Assembly: GCA_031400505.1 (NCBI GenBank)
Contig: JANNPZ010000087.1
Coordinates: 62,001-126,000, forward strand
Source: JAIYDJ01 sp031400505
GTDB lineage: Bacteria; Pseudomonadota; Alphaproteobacteria; Rhodobacterales; Rhodobacteraceae
Direction of reading: 5' to 3'
DNA length: 64,000 nucleotides
Shown here: positions 8,168 through 15,546 of the stretch, piece after piece
How positions within the stretch are numbered: the stretch's first letter is position 1
Layout: the number at the start of each line of letters is the position of its first letter
Made by a program: the position numbers and the translations under genes
The notes under the pieces: model-generated
What the model was told of the DNA's origin: nothing
The model's input: the letters and a program-made list of their open reading frames with translations, nothing else
Databases searched by the model: none

Positions 8168-9004
8168 ATGACCGATCCAGATCCCGAAGCCCCCGGCAAA
8201 AGCCACCGCCGCCTGTCCGTCTCAATCGGCGCGCGACCGCGCGATTTGATGGCCGAACCCTTGCGCATCAAGGGCGCGTGGACGGCACGCGTGATTACCC
8301 TGTTTCCCGACGCGTTTCCCGGCACGCTGGGCCTGTCGCTGACCGGCAAGGCGTTGGACCTTGGCCTTTGGGCACTCGATCCCATCGACCTTCGCAGCTT
8401 TGGCGCGGGCAAACACCGCAATGTCGACGATACCCCCGCCGGGGGTGGCGCCGGGTTGGTCCTCCGAGCGGACATCCTTGATCGCGCACTGCAAATGGCC
8501 GCCATAGGCACGCCCACCGACCGCAGCCAGTGGCCCGTGGTCTATCTGTCACCTCGGGGCACGCCATTCACCCAATCCCGTGCCCAAGCTTGGGCGGCAG
8601 GCGCCGGCATCACCCTGCTCTGTGGCCGTTTCGAAGGCGTCGATCAGCGCGTGCTGGACCACCACGCCATCGAGGAAGTCTCGCTTGGCGATTTCGTCCT
8701 GACCGGGGGCGAGATTGCGGCGCAGGCGATGCTTGACGCCACGGTGCGCCTGATTCCCGGAGTCCTCGGCAACGCTGCCTCGACCGAGGAGGAAAGCTTT
8801 TCCCACGGCCTTCTGGAACACCCCCAGTACACCAAACCCGCCCTCTGGAAAGACCAGGCGATCCCTGACGTGCTGCTCTCTGGCAACCACGCCGAAGTCG
8901 CTAAGTGGCGGCGGGCCGAGGCGGAACGGATTACTCAGGAGCGACGGCCCGACCTGTGGCAATCGTTGCGTCTGGCCATGGGCGGCACAATGGACCCCGA
9001 TTGA
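8168..9004 (+). CDS. trmD: tRNA (guanine-N1-)-methyltransferase TrmD
   Basis: A 278-residue SPOUT-class enzyme that makes m1G37 in tRNAs with a G36 and so prevents +1 frameshifting. It shows RVITLFPDAFPGTLGLSLTG, the glycine loop TPAGGGAGLVLRADI, LLCGRFEGVDQRVLDH, and the trefoil-knot motif SLGDFVLTGGEIAAQAMLDA. It then has the C-terminal helical domain ending in WQSLRLAMG. The 40-residue N-terminal extension before the SPOUT core is as I recall from Rhodobacter homologues. Its 3' end overlaps the convergent Hint gene by 70 bp. Confidence 0.96.
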   Translation: MTDPDPEAPGKSHRRLSVSIGARPRDLMAEPLRIKGAWTARVITLFPDAFPGTLGLSLTGKALDLGLWALDPIDLRSFGAGKHRNVDDTPAGGGAGLVLRADILDRALQMAAIGTPTDRSQWPVVYLSPRGTPFTQSRAQAWAAGAGITLLCGRFEGVDQRVLDHHAIEEVSLGDFVLTGGEIAAQAMLDATVRLIPGVLGNAASTEEESFSHGLLEHPQYTKPALWKDQAIPDVLLSGNHAEVAKWRRAEAERITQERRPDLWQSLRLAMGGTMDPD

Positions 9005-10182
9005 TCCGCGGGTGGCTGCTGACCCAGAAAACGGCGCAGGTTCGGCTCTGCGCGGACCGTCGGAGCAGGCGCAAGCACCGACATCTGATGTCTCTGACAC
9101 TGGGCAACGAATTCTTTCTGCAGGCGATTGTCTGGCGTGAACATCGCCGTTCGCTGCTTCGACGTCGGCTCGCCGAAGTGCGGAGCGTGGCTGATCGGTT
9201 CTGCAAGCGTCCCTGCCTTCAGCGCGCGGAGCGCCATTGCGCCGGTGTGGAGGCTTTCGGTCGGCGCATTTTCGGCAAAGATCACGTCATGCTTTGCCAG
9301 CAGGATGTGGTAATAGTCGACCGACGGTATCGTGCCGTCCACCTCGATACCCGGAACCGCCGTGAGCTTTATGGCGGAAATGAAGACTGCGCTGCATCCG
9401 AACATCTTGCGCACCATGCCACAGGTCGCCAGCATCCGGTGCTGGCGCGACACCAGCAGATCGCGGCACGGCAGGTTGTTCCCCAGGGCACCCGCCGAGA
9501 TCCGCACCGGCCACAGCTTGGGGTTGCGCGCGAACCGATCTGCCGGAATTGCCGTGAACGCGATCTGGAGGATCGTCTGAAAGCCATGACGCATTGTCTG
9601 CACAAGGTCCCCGGCCCGAAGCTGCTCGACCGGGATCTTGCCGCGCGCTGTCAGGATTTCTGTCCCGCGCACAAAGCAGGTCACGAACTGCTGACCATCA
9701 CTGGCGGCGGCGTTCTGGTTCTGACCGGCAGCAGAAACCGAGGTGACCTGAATCGACTGGAGCGGCACATCGTTCAGTGCGTTCGCCCCTAGCCCCGCAT
9801 CATCGTCGATCATCACGAGAAAGAGGTCGCCCGCAGCCGTCTGAATGATCCCTCCAAGCCCGACATAGTTCGCCTGGCCCGAGGCGGGGTCAAAGACAAC
9901 CGTCATGTTTACTGTCGCCGCGAAATCAAGGACCGTGGTCACCGGACCCGAGCCGAGGTCATAGGTCAGGGTCTCACCCCCGCCAAACCCGTTGCCTTCG
10001 GTCACGCTATTGTTATTGACGTTGTTCGCCGTGACTGTGGTGATGTGCCGGAAGGCTGGGTCGGCAGACCCGTAATAGGTTCCGATCAGACCGCCGCTGT
10101 TTTCGACGGCATTGTTGCCTTCAGTCGGATCCAGGTCCGCTGAATTGCCAAGATAAATCATCGAAAAAGTCTTGAGGGCCAT
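8935..10182 (-). CDS. Hint (Hedgehog/intein) domain protein
   Basis: A 415-residue protein of the Hint_2 type common in Rhodobacterales. The first about 165 residues form a Gly/Asn/Asp-rich, beta-rich, secreted-looking segment (IYLGNSADLDPTEGNN; GNGFGGGETLTYDLGSG). A Hint module then begins at about residue 169 with CFVRGTEILTARGKIPVEQL, AGDLVQTMRHGFQTI and later LLVSRQHRMLA. Hint modules cleave themselves from upstream sequence with the first Cys as nucleophile; no C-extein partner is visible. The ATG at 10182 was preferred over a TTG at 10221. The last about 40 residues are antisense to trmD and look like an extension past the usual family end (after RLQKEFVAQCQRHQ). Confidence 0.82.
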   Translation of the reverse strand: MALKTFSMIYLGNSADLDPTEGNNAVENSGGLIGTYYGSADPAFRHITTVTANNVNNNSVTEGNGFGGGETLTYDLGSGPVTTVLDFAATVNMTVVFDPASGQANYVGLGGIIQTAAGDLFLVMIDDDAGLGANALNDVPLQSIQVTSVSAAGQNQNAAASDGQQFVTCFVRGTEILTARGKIPVEQLRAGDLVQTMRHGFQTILQIAFTAIPADRFARNPKLWPVRISAGALGNNLPCRDLLVSRQHRMLATCGMVRKMFGCSAVFISAIKLTAVPGIEVDGTIPSVDYYHILLAKHDVIFAENAPTESLHTGAMALRALKAGTLAEPISHAPHFGEPTSKQRTAMFTPDNRLQKEFVAQCQRHQMSVLAPAPTVRAEPNLRRFLGQQPPADQSGSIVPPMARRNDCHRSGRRS

Positions 10183-10688
10183 CGCGAAGGTTCCGATTCG
10201 GGTTCTCACAGTCTGGTGCAATCAGAACGGGAATTCGTTCAGTCTTGATGAAAGCGACCTTGCGAAATCAGCTGCATTCGAGTCGGCCCTTCGAGAAACG
10301 CAGGCCTCCTCTGGCCCCGTTTCGCGTTCATGGCGACCCTCTTTGCGGCGCCTGACCTTCGCGGCGTGGTCGTCAGGGGCGGAATTTTCGATATCCCCAA
10401 TTCTTAACCCTATGATTGTGCGGACTAAAGAAAAGTCCCGCACGACAGGGGGCCACCTCTTGACCATGATACCGCCACCCCCTATACGCCGGTGATCCGG
10501 GGTCAGCCGACCCATCGGATTTGACCGTTTTGCCTGATCGAAAGGTTAGACCAAGACGTCGGACCACAACATCGGTTGCCCAACCTCCCGGCGGGCTTGC
10601 CTTTTCAAGGCAGGGACCCGATCAGAACCGGAAGCTCTGGGGCGGCATCACATCCGGGGAAAACCCCGTTGAACATAAAGGACCAGGC
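10183..10688. other. Intergenic and leader region between Hint gene and rplS
   Basis: About 506 bp between divergent genes. No supported coding region was found. It holds the rplS promoter candidate at 10460-10488 and an inferred leader of about 190 nt that ends in AAAGGA before the rplS ATG. Whether the leader binds a ribosomal protein for feedback control cannot be judged by eye. Confidence 0.45.
10460..10488 (+). promoter_or_regulatory. Sigma-70 promoter candidate for rplS-rpmE
   Basis: TTGACC at 10460-10465 and TATACG at 10483-10488 with a 17-bp spacer, facing rplS. The predicted start near 10495 gives a leader of about 190 nt. An own promoter is expected here because the opposite-strand Hint gene separates rplS from trmD. 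Confidence 0.5.
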
Positions 10689-11063
10689 ATGAACCTGATC
10701 GCAATCATCGAGGCGGAACAGATCGCTGCCCTCGGCAAGACGATTCCCGACTTCCGCGCGGGCGACACCATCCGCGTCGGCTACAAGGTGACCGAAGGCA
10801 CGCGCAGCCGCGTGCAGGCCTATGAAGGCGTCTGCATCGGCCGCAAGGGCGGGGCGACCATCTCGGCCAGCTTCACCGTACGCAAGATCAGCTTTGGTGA
10901 AGGCGTAGAACGGGTATTCCCGCTCTATTCGACCAACATCGACAGCATCGAGGTCGTCCGTCGTGGCCGGGTGCGCCGCGCCAAGCTGTACTACCTGCGC
11001 TCGCGTCGCGGCAAATCGGCCCGGATCATCGAGAACACCAATTACAAACCCCTGTCGGCATAA
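10689..11063 (+). CDS. rplS: 50S ribosomal protein L19
   Basis: A 124-residue large-subunit protein at the 30S-50S interface. Family motifs are PDFRAGDTIRVGYKVTEGTR, RVQAYEGVCIGRKGG, SFGEGVERVFPLYSTNIDSI and RAKLYYLRSRRGKSARI. The start ATG at 10689 follows AAAGGACC; upstream in-frame codons lack similarity. It is 11 bp before rpmE, with which it shares a promoter and a terminator. Confidence 0.97.
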   Translation: MNLIAIIEAEQIAALGKTIPDFRAGDTIRVGYKVTEGTRSRVQAYEGVCIGRKGGATISASFTVRKISFGEGVERVFPLYSTNIDSIEVVRRGRVRRAKLYYLRSRRGKSARIIENTNYKPLSA

Positions 11064-11074
11064 GGAGAGGCGTG

Positions 11075-11296
11075 ATGAAAAGCGGCATTCACCCAGAATA
11101 TCACGTCATCAACGTCAAGATGACCGATGGTTCGATCTTCCAGACAAAAACCACCTGGGGCAAAGCGGGCGACCAGATGGCGCTTGACATTGACCCCTTG
11201 GCACATCCGGCATGGACCGGCGGCAACGCCAAGCTGATGGACACTGGCGGTCGCGTGACCAAGTTCAAGAACAAATACGCCGGCCTTGGCTTCTAG
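11075..11296 (+). CDS. rpmE: 50S ribosomal protein L31
   Basis: A 73-residue large-subunit protein: MKSGIHPEYHVINVKMTDGS, HPAWTGGNAKLMDTGGRVTK, FKNKYAGLGF. It lacks the zinc-binding cysteines of C+ L31 forms, so it is the C- type. The ATG at 11075 follows AAGGAGAGG; the GTG immediately upstream at 11072 is less likely. A terminator follows 23 bp after the stop. Confidence 0.95.
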   Translation: MKSGIHPEYHVINVKMTDGSIFQTKTTWGKAGDQMALDIDPLAHPAWTGGNAKLMDTGGRVTKFKNKYAGLGF

Positions 11297-11319
11297 GACC
11301 GGTTGTTGCGGATTGGTTG

Positions 11320-11354
11320 AAATGCCCCGGGTCGCGCCCGGGGCATTTCTTTTT
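11320..11354 (+). terminator. Rho-independent terminator of rplS-rpmE
   Basis: A perfect 12-bp stem (AAATGCCCCGGG at 11320-11331 with CCCGGGGCATTT at 11337-11348), a 5-nt loop, and a following CTTTTT run. Confidence 0.9.
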
Positions 11355-11355
11355 G

Positions 11356-12045
11356 TCCGTCTTGGCTCGGGTCGGCACAGCGTCTCCGGCCCTCAAACCC
11401 GTCTTAATCAGACCAAACATCAGCTGCAGGCAGACCGCCCTAAACTGAGCTACAGTCAGGTCCACTTCCCAGTGATAAGGCCCAGTGATCAGGCCCAGAT
11501 CTCGCGAAACCGCCCGGCTGCGATTGCGTTCGACGCCAAGACAGGCGGATCTGAATTCGCCGCATGCCGCGCGCCGGGATCAACCGCAAAATCGGGGTGC
11601 GCCGCGTTTGCAGCGCTCGTTCCCAAAGCGGCGCGCAAAACCGCACTCCTGACCCACCCATCGGGTTGCATCGCCGTCCCGCCCTTGCGCTGCTCCGACA
11701 GGTCAGGCGCTTTGGCAAATCACGTCACCTTCGCGTCGATTTGCAAGCCCCCCACATCGGCACACGCGCCGCCGGCAGTGGCTGCATGGCTGCAACCTTG
11801 CACCAATGCAGCAAAGCCGTCTTCGCGCCTTGACCATTCGGTACGGCCCTCGCAAAGAATTCGGATCAATGGTGCAGCGGCAGACACGCTTGCCCGCTCT
11901 GGATGCGCGACGAAAACTCCCGACCGGGCAAACCAATCCAAAGAACATTCCGACAGCAAAGCCCGCAATTGCCGACCCTTACGCGGGTTACCTCTTTCGT
12001 TCTCGTCCGGTTCTTGCAACAACAGAACAATAAGAGGTGAGGTTT
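11356..12045. other. 690-bp region without a recognised gene, upstream of mipZ
   Basis: Six-frame reading gives only low-complexity Arg/Ala/Pro frames without family similarity, so I see no gene here. A segment at about 11440-11455 reads on the minus strand like a tRNA D-arm (GTAGCTCAGT), but no acceptor or T-arm matches it. The last 100 bp should contain the mipZ promoter. Confidence 0.4.
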
Positions 12046-12846
12046 ATGGCGCATATCATCGTTGTCGGAAATGAAAAGGGCGGCTCGGGGAAATCCACCA
12101 CCTGCATGCATGTGGCAACGGCGCTTGTGCGGATGGGCCACCGGGTGGGCGCACTTGATCTGGATCTGCGGCAACGCAGCTTTGGCCGATACGTTGAGAA
12201 CCGTCTTGCCTTTCTGGCCCGCTCTGGCCTGACCCTGCCGACACCCGCCTATACCGACCTTCCCGACAGCCCGACCGCTACGGGCGAAAACCCCTATGAT
12301 GCGCGCCTTGCCGCTGCCGTCGCCTCGATCGAGCCACACAGCGATTTCATCCTGATCGATTGCCCCGGCAGCCATACCCGCCTGTCGCAGATCGCCCATT
12401 CGCTGGCCGATACGCTGATAACCCCGCTCAACGACAGTTTTGTGGATTTTGATCTGCTCGCGCGCGTCGACCCGGAAACCGGCCGTGTCAAAGGCCCCTC
12501 GATCTACTCGGAAATGGTTTGGAGCGCCCGCCAGCTGCGCGCACATGCAGGACTTAAACCCATCGACTGGATCGTGCTGCGAAACCGGCTTGGCGCACAG
12601 CAGATGCACAACAAGAAGAAGGTGGGTGATGCGCTCGAGGATCTGTCAAAACGCATTGGCTTCCGCGTCTCGCCCGGTTTTTCCGAACGCGTGATTTTCC
12701 GGGAACTGTTCCCGCGTGGCCTGACAGTACTGGATTTGAAGGACACCGGAGTGGATCAGTTGAACCTGTCCAACATCGCCGCTCGCCAGGAGGTCCGCGA
12801 CCTGATGCGAGAGCTTAGGCTGCCGGGCGTTGCGACCACGTTTTGA
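12046..12846 (+). CDS. mipZ: Division-plane positioning ATPase MipZ
   Basis: A 266-residue ParA/MinD-superfamily P-loop ATPase that in Caulobacter forms a gradient from the ParB-bound pole and inhibits FtsZ, so placing the septum at midcell. It has the deviant Walker A GNEKGGSGKSTT (about 6-17), the MipZ-typical segment HRVGALDLDLRQRSFGRYVE, Walker B FILIDCPGS, and the C-terminal region FRELFPRGLTVLDL. The ATG at 12046 follows AGAGGTGAGG. Its partner ParB is not in the window. The gene stands alone. Confidence 0.93.
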   Translation: MAHIIVVGNEKGGSGKSTTCMHVATALVRMGHRVGALDLDLRQRSFGRYVENRLAFLARSGLTLPTPAYTDLPDSPTATGENPYDARLAAAVASIEPHSDFILIDCPGSHTRLSQIAHSLADTLITPLNDSFVDFDLLARVDPETGRVKGPSIYSEMVWSARQLRAHAGLKPIDWIVLRNRLGAQQMHNKKKVGDALEDLSKRIGFRVSPGFSERVIFRELFPRGLTVLDLKDTGVDQLNLSNIAARQEVRDLMRELRLPGVATTF

Positions 12847-13228
12847 AAACACCCGCCCGTGCCGTGCACCGGCGTTCCCGCACGCCGATCCGCACCAGTC
12901 GCACATCGAACAGATCCGGTTCTTCGACTTTTTCGGAAATCAATCCAAATCGGACCAAAATGTTTCTTCCAAGTTTCATATCAGCCTCCATCGGCGTTGC
13001 GTGACGTCAAACTGCCTGCAAAGCAGGGCAAAAACGCGGCCCAGTTGGGGTTAATTGCCGCAAGGTGCCACAAAAATGGAAACAATCTGTTTCCGGCTCA
13101 CGGCAAGTGGCGCTGGTTCCTGGCAAATTTTGGTCTTCACATTGGCACAAATATCCCACGGGGGTCGGGGGGTGTGAAACCCCCCGTTTCCGTCCGCAAC
13201 AAAGGGCGCAACCTGCCCCCAACGCGCA
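12847..13228. other. Intergenic region after mipZ, containing a dispersed repeat copy
   Basis: No gene was recognised. The segment holds repeat copy A (13134-13187). Together with the remnant at 13229-13480 it makes up a 738-bp stretch without intact genes between mipZ and the ArsR regulator. Confidence 0.45.
13134..13187 (+). repeat. Dispersed palindromic repeat, copy A (long form)
   Basis: Core ATTGGCACAAATATCCCACG followed by a G-run and a hairpin: CGGGGGG (13166-13172), loop TGTGAAA, CCCCCCG (13180-13186). The first bases (CTTCAC) match the CTTTCAT edge of other copies imperfectly. It lies between mipZ and a gene remnant. Confidence 0.75.
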
Positions 13229-13480
13229 CCCAACCCGCTGTGCGACACCCCGGCGACGATCCTCAGGGACGACGAGGCAACGCAAGGGCCGGGTTTGTCA
13301 AAAGGCGACAGGCTTGCGTTTCAGATAGCAAAGCCCCAGCAAGCCTTTCCGATCCTACACACCCATGGCCTGTTAGTGACCACCATCATCGCGCTGTTGT
13401 CAGGGGGGCGGATGATCCTTCTGCCCGGCTTCTGCCCGACCCGCCGCTCAATCTTGCGGCGGCTAAATGCGGTTCACTAT
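13229..13480 (+). pseudogene. Remnant of an acyl-CoA (malonyl-CoA-type) synthetase
   Basis: One frame reads NPLCDTPATILRD, then LSKGDRLAFQIAKPQQAF, then PILHTHGLLVTTIIALLSGG and RMILLPGF. From memory of the family these match three separate parts of malonyl-CoA synthetases (MatB/RpfB type of the AMP-binding superfamily): the N-terminal ANPLYD, the PGDRVAVQVEKSPEA segment, and the LPIYHTHGLFVATNVTLLAG motif with IFLPKF. The intervening protein sequence is missing, and nothing recognisable follows, so this looks like a gene eroded by internal deletions. The ends are approximate. It could not make a working enzyme. Confidence 0.5.
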
Positions 13481-13584
13481 GTCCGGCACCGCCCCGGTCG
13501 GACCCGGACGTTGTACTTGGGCAGACAGCCTGCAACCTTGCCCGGTTCAAACAGTCCAAGGTTGCGCAGCCATTGCGCGCCCGG

Positions 13585-13929
13585 TCAAGGCGCATCCGAC
13601 ACGACAGGCAGGGTCAACTCGCCCTCCAGGAACCGCTCGAACGCGTCCAGATCGACCGGCTCGAATTGCCCGAACCCCTGCATCCAGACCGATGCGTTGC
13701 GCAAGGCATCCGGCTCCAGCTTGCACCAGATCACGCGCCCGCGCCGTTCGCGGCTGACCAGACCTGCCTCTGCAAGAACGCTCAGATGCTTTGAAATCGC
13801 CGCCAACGACATCTGAAAGGGTTCTGCCACATCGGTGACCGCCATGTCGTCTTCAAGCAGCATGCCAAGGATCGCCCGCCGCGTCGGGTCGGCAAGTGCA
13901 GCGAAAACCATGTCCAGACCTGCTGTCAT
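13585..13929 (-). CDS. ArsR-family winged-helix regulator
   Basis: A 114-residue ArsR/SmtB-like DNA-binding protein: LDMVFAALADPTRRAILGML, recognition helix region FQMSLAAISKHLSVLAEAGL, and the wing VSRERRGRVIWCKLEP. The metal-binding ELCVCDL motif of ArsR/SmtB sensors is absent; the only cysteine is in the wing. It therefore resembles the metal-independent group often paired with SRPBCC-domain genes, although no such partner is adjacent here. It is divergent from the ATP synthase operon. Confidence 0.88.
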   Translation of the reverse strand: MTAGLDMVFAALADPTRRAILGMLLEDDMAVTDVAEPFQMSLAAISKHLSVLAEAGLVSRERRGRVIWCKLEPDALRNASVWMQGFGQFEPVDLDAFERFLEGELTLPVVSDAP

Positions 13930-14066
13930 CCGGCGGTTATCGCGTCAGACGCGGGCATCGTCAACCGAATGGTTGAATATGGCCGCCCGGAACCCGTGTG
14001 GACGTTTCGAAATATTGTTTATGTAAATCAATGAATTGACTGTCTTTTCTGCGCTGGCATCCTTGC

Positions 14067-14096
14067 TTGACACCGAACCGCGCTTTCCCGTATCTA
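14067..14096 (+). promoter_or_regulatory. Sigma-70 promoter of the F0 ATP synthase operon
   Basis: A perfect TTGACA (14067-14072) and TATCTA (14091-14096) with an 18-bp spacer, 26 bp before the atpI ATG, so the leader is very short. Confidence 0.6.
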
Positions 14097-14121
14097 CCAC
14101 GCAACCGAAAGGGAATGATCC

Positions 14122-14430
14122 ATGGCGGACGAACCCGATCCGAACCGGCTCCGTGCACTTGAGGCAAAGCTGGCGAAGATCAAGGCAAAGCCGCAGGCGG
14201 TCAGATCACAGACGGGCAAGGGTTTCTCGCAGGGCGAGGTGGCCTGGAGGATGATAATCGAGCTTTGTACCGGTTTGATCCTGGGCATGGCGATCGGTTA
14301 CGGGGTTGATGTGCTGTTGGGCACGCTGCCGATCTTCTTGATCATCTTCTGCGGCATCGGGTTCGCCGCCGGGGTGAAGACGATGCTGGGTACGGCGCGA
14401 GCGATGGGCGAAACGAAAGACAAGGACTGA
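14122..14430 (+). CDS. atpI: ATP synthase protein I (AtpI)
   Basis: A 102-residue membrane protein thought to help assemble the c-ring. The cytosolic N-terminus is charged (LRALEAKLAKIKAK) and is followed by two membrane helices: WRMIIELCTGLILGMAIGYG and LPIFLIIFCGIGFAAGV. First gene after the operon promoter and 4 bp before atpB. GGGAATGATCC lies before the ATG. Confidence 0.9.
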   Translation: MADEPDPNRLRALEAKLAKIKAKPQAVRSQTGKGFSQGEVAWRMIIELCTGLILGMAIGYGVDVLLGTLPIFLIIFCGIGFAAGVKTMLGTARAMGETKDKD

Positions 14431-14434
14431 AGTC

Positions 14435-15133
14435 ATGGCAACCGAAGAGCACGCAAGCGGCGGTCTGCAGATTCATCCGATGGATCAGTTCATCGTCAAG
14501 CCGCTGTTCGGCGGCGACACCATTGCGTGGTATACCCCGACCAATGTGACGCTGTGGATGGCGGTGGCAGTTGTTGCCATGACCGTCCTGCTGGTGCTGG
14601 GAACCAGCCGTCGTGCGATTATCCCGTCGCGCAGCCAATCGATTGCCGAGTTGTTCTACGGCTTCATTCACAACATGGTCGAAGAAGTCACGGGTCATGA
14701 AGGGTCAAAATTCTTTCCCTATGTGATGACGCTGTTCATGTTCGTTTTTCTGTCGAACATTCTTGGCCTGATCCCGATGAGCTTTACCACCACGTCGCAT
14801 ATCGCGGTGACGGCAACGCTGGCACTTCTGGTGTTTCTGACCGTCACAATCGTCGGCTTCATCCGTAAGGGTCCGGCATTTCTGGCGATGTTCTGGGTAT
14901 CTGCCGCCCCATTGCCGCTGCGGCCGGTGCTGGCGCTGATCGAGGTGATCTCGTATTTCGTGCGGCCCCTGTCGCACTCCATCCGTCTTGGCGGTAACCT
15001 GATGGCCGGTCACGCCGTGATCAAGGTTTTCGCGGGGTTCGCGGGCGTCATGGGGGTGGCTTCGGTCGTACCTATCGCTGCGATCGCTGCAATCTACGGC
15101 CTCGAGCTGCTGGTTGCAGCCGTGCAGGCCTAA
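14435..15133 (+). CDS. atpB: F0F1 ATP synthase subunit a, truncated by an in-frame TAA
   Basis: Stator subunit a forms the proton half-channels next to the c-ring. The 232 codons to the first stop include the essential-arginine helix LSHSIRLGGNLMAGHAVIKV and the start of the last membrane helix, ending ELLVAAVQA. The frame then meets TAA (15131-15133), but the same frame continues for 19 codons as VFTILTCVYLRDAVGEAHH to TAG at 15191-15193. That is the usual end of the protein, and E. coli has LQAFIFMVLTIVYL there. A single change from TAC (Tyr) to TAA explains the pattern. Sequencing error, polymorphism or a true nonsense mutation are all possible. Removing half of the last helix should abolish proton flow if real. 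Confidence 0.93.
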   Translation: MATEEHASGGLQIHPMDQFIVKPLFGGDTIAWYTPTNVTLWMAVAVVAMTVLLVLGTSRRAIIPSRSQSIAELFYGFIHNMVEEVTGHEGSKFFPYVMTLFMFVFLSNILGLIPMSFTTTSHIAVTATLALLVFLTVTIVGFIRKGPAFLAMFWVSAAPLPLRPVLALIEVISYFVRPLSHSIRLGGNLMAGHAVIKVFAGFAGVMGVASVVPIAAIAAIYGLELLVAAVQA

Positions 15134-15193
15134 GTCTTCACCATTCTGACCTGTGTGTATCTGCGCGATGCCGTTGGCGAAGCGCACCACTAG
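15134..15193 (+). other. Detached C-terminal coding segment of atpB
   Basis: Nineteen codons plus TAG in the same frame as atpB directly after its TAA. They encode the remainder of the last membrane helix and the polar tail (VFTILTCVYL, then RDAVGEAHH). Their conservation shows that the premature stop is recent or artefactual. With a sense codon at 15131 the protein would be 252 residues, the normal family length. Confidence 0.88.
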
Positions 15194-15232
15194 GCCGCTA
15201 AACTTCAGTCAATTCCAAAAAGGAGCTACCAA

Positions 15233-15469
15233 ATGGAAGGCGATATCGCAGAAATGGGCAAATTCATCGGTGCCGGTCTGGCAACGATGGGTCTGGGCGG
15301 CGCCGGCATCGGCGTGGGCCACATTGCCGGCAACTTCCTGGCGGGCGCCCTGCGCAACCCGTCTGCTGCCCCCGGCCAGATGGCCAACCTGTTCGTCGGC
15401 ATCGCGTTTGCCGAAGCATTGGGCATCTTCTCGTTCCTGATCGCCCTGCTGTTGATGTTCGCAGTCTGA
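15233..15469 (+). CDS. atpE: F0F1 ATP synthase subunit c
   Basis: A 78-residue hairpin of two membrane helices forming the rotor ring. Helix 1 is GKFIGAGLATMGLGGAGIGV, the polar loop is ALRNPSAAPGQ, and helix 2 carries the proton-carrying glutamate (GIAFAEALGIFSFLIALLLM). The ion-site residues look like an H+ rather than an Na+ type. AAAAAGGAGC precedes the ATG. Intact despite the upstream atpB stop. Confidence 0.96.
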   Translation: MEGDIAEMGKFIGAGLATMGLGGAGIGVGHIAGNFLAGALRNPSAAPGQMANLFVGIAFAEALGIFSFLIALLLMFAV

Positions 15470-15546
15470 TTTCGCGACATTGTGACGATCGGCCAAAGGG
15501 AGAGTCTCTTTGGCCGCGGTTTCAGGACTGACGAAAGGACCGCGAC

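Noticed and set aside
9044..9792. Plus-strand frame opposite the Hint gene
   Set aside because: Arg/His-rich shadow of the minus-strand Hint coding sequence; no family features.
11430..11460. tRNA-like D-arm on the minus strand (GTAGCTCAGT)
   Set aside because: No matching acceptor stem, no GGTTCRA T-loop and no plausible anticodon arm at the right distance; judged chance similarity.
15153..15440. 95-codon frame over atpE
   Set aside because: It is a shifted reading of the subunit c gene; Trp/Ala/Ser-rich with no homology.
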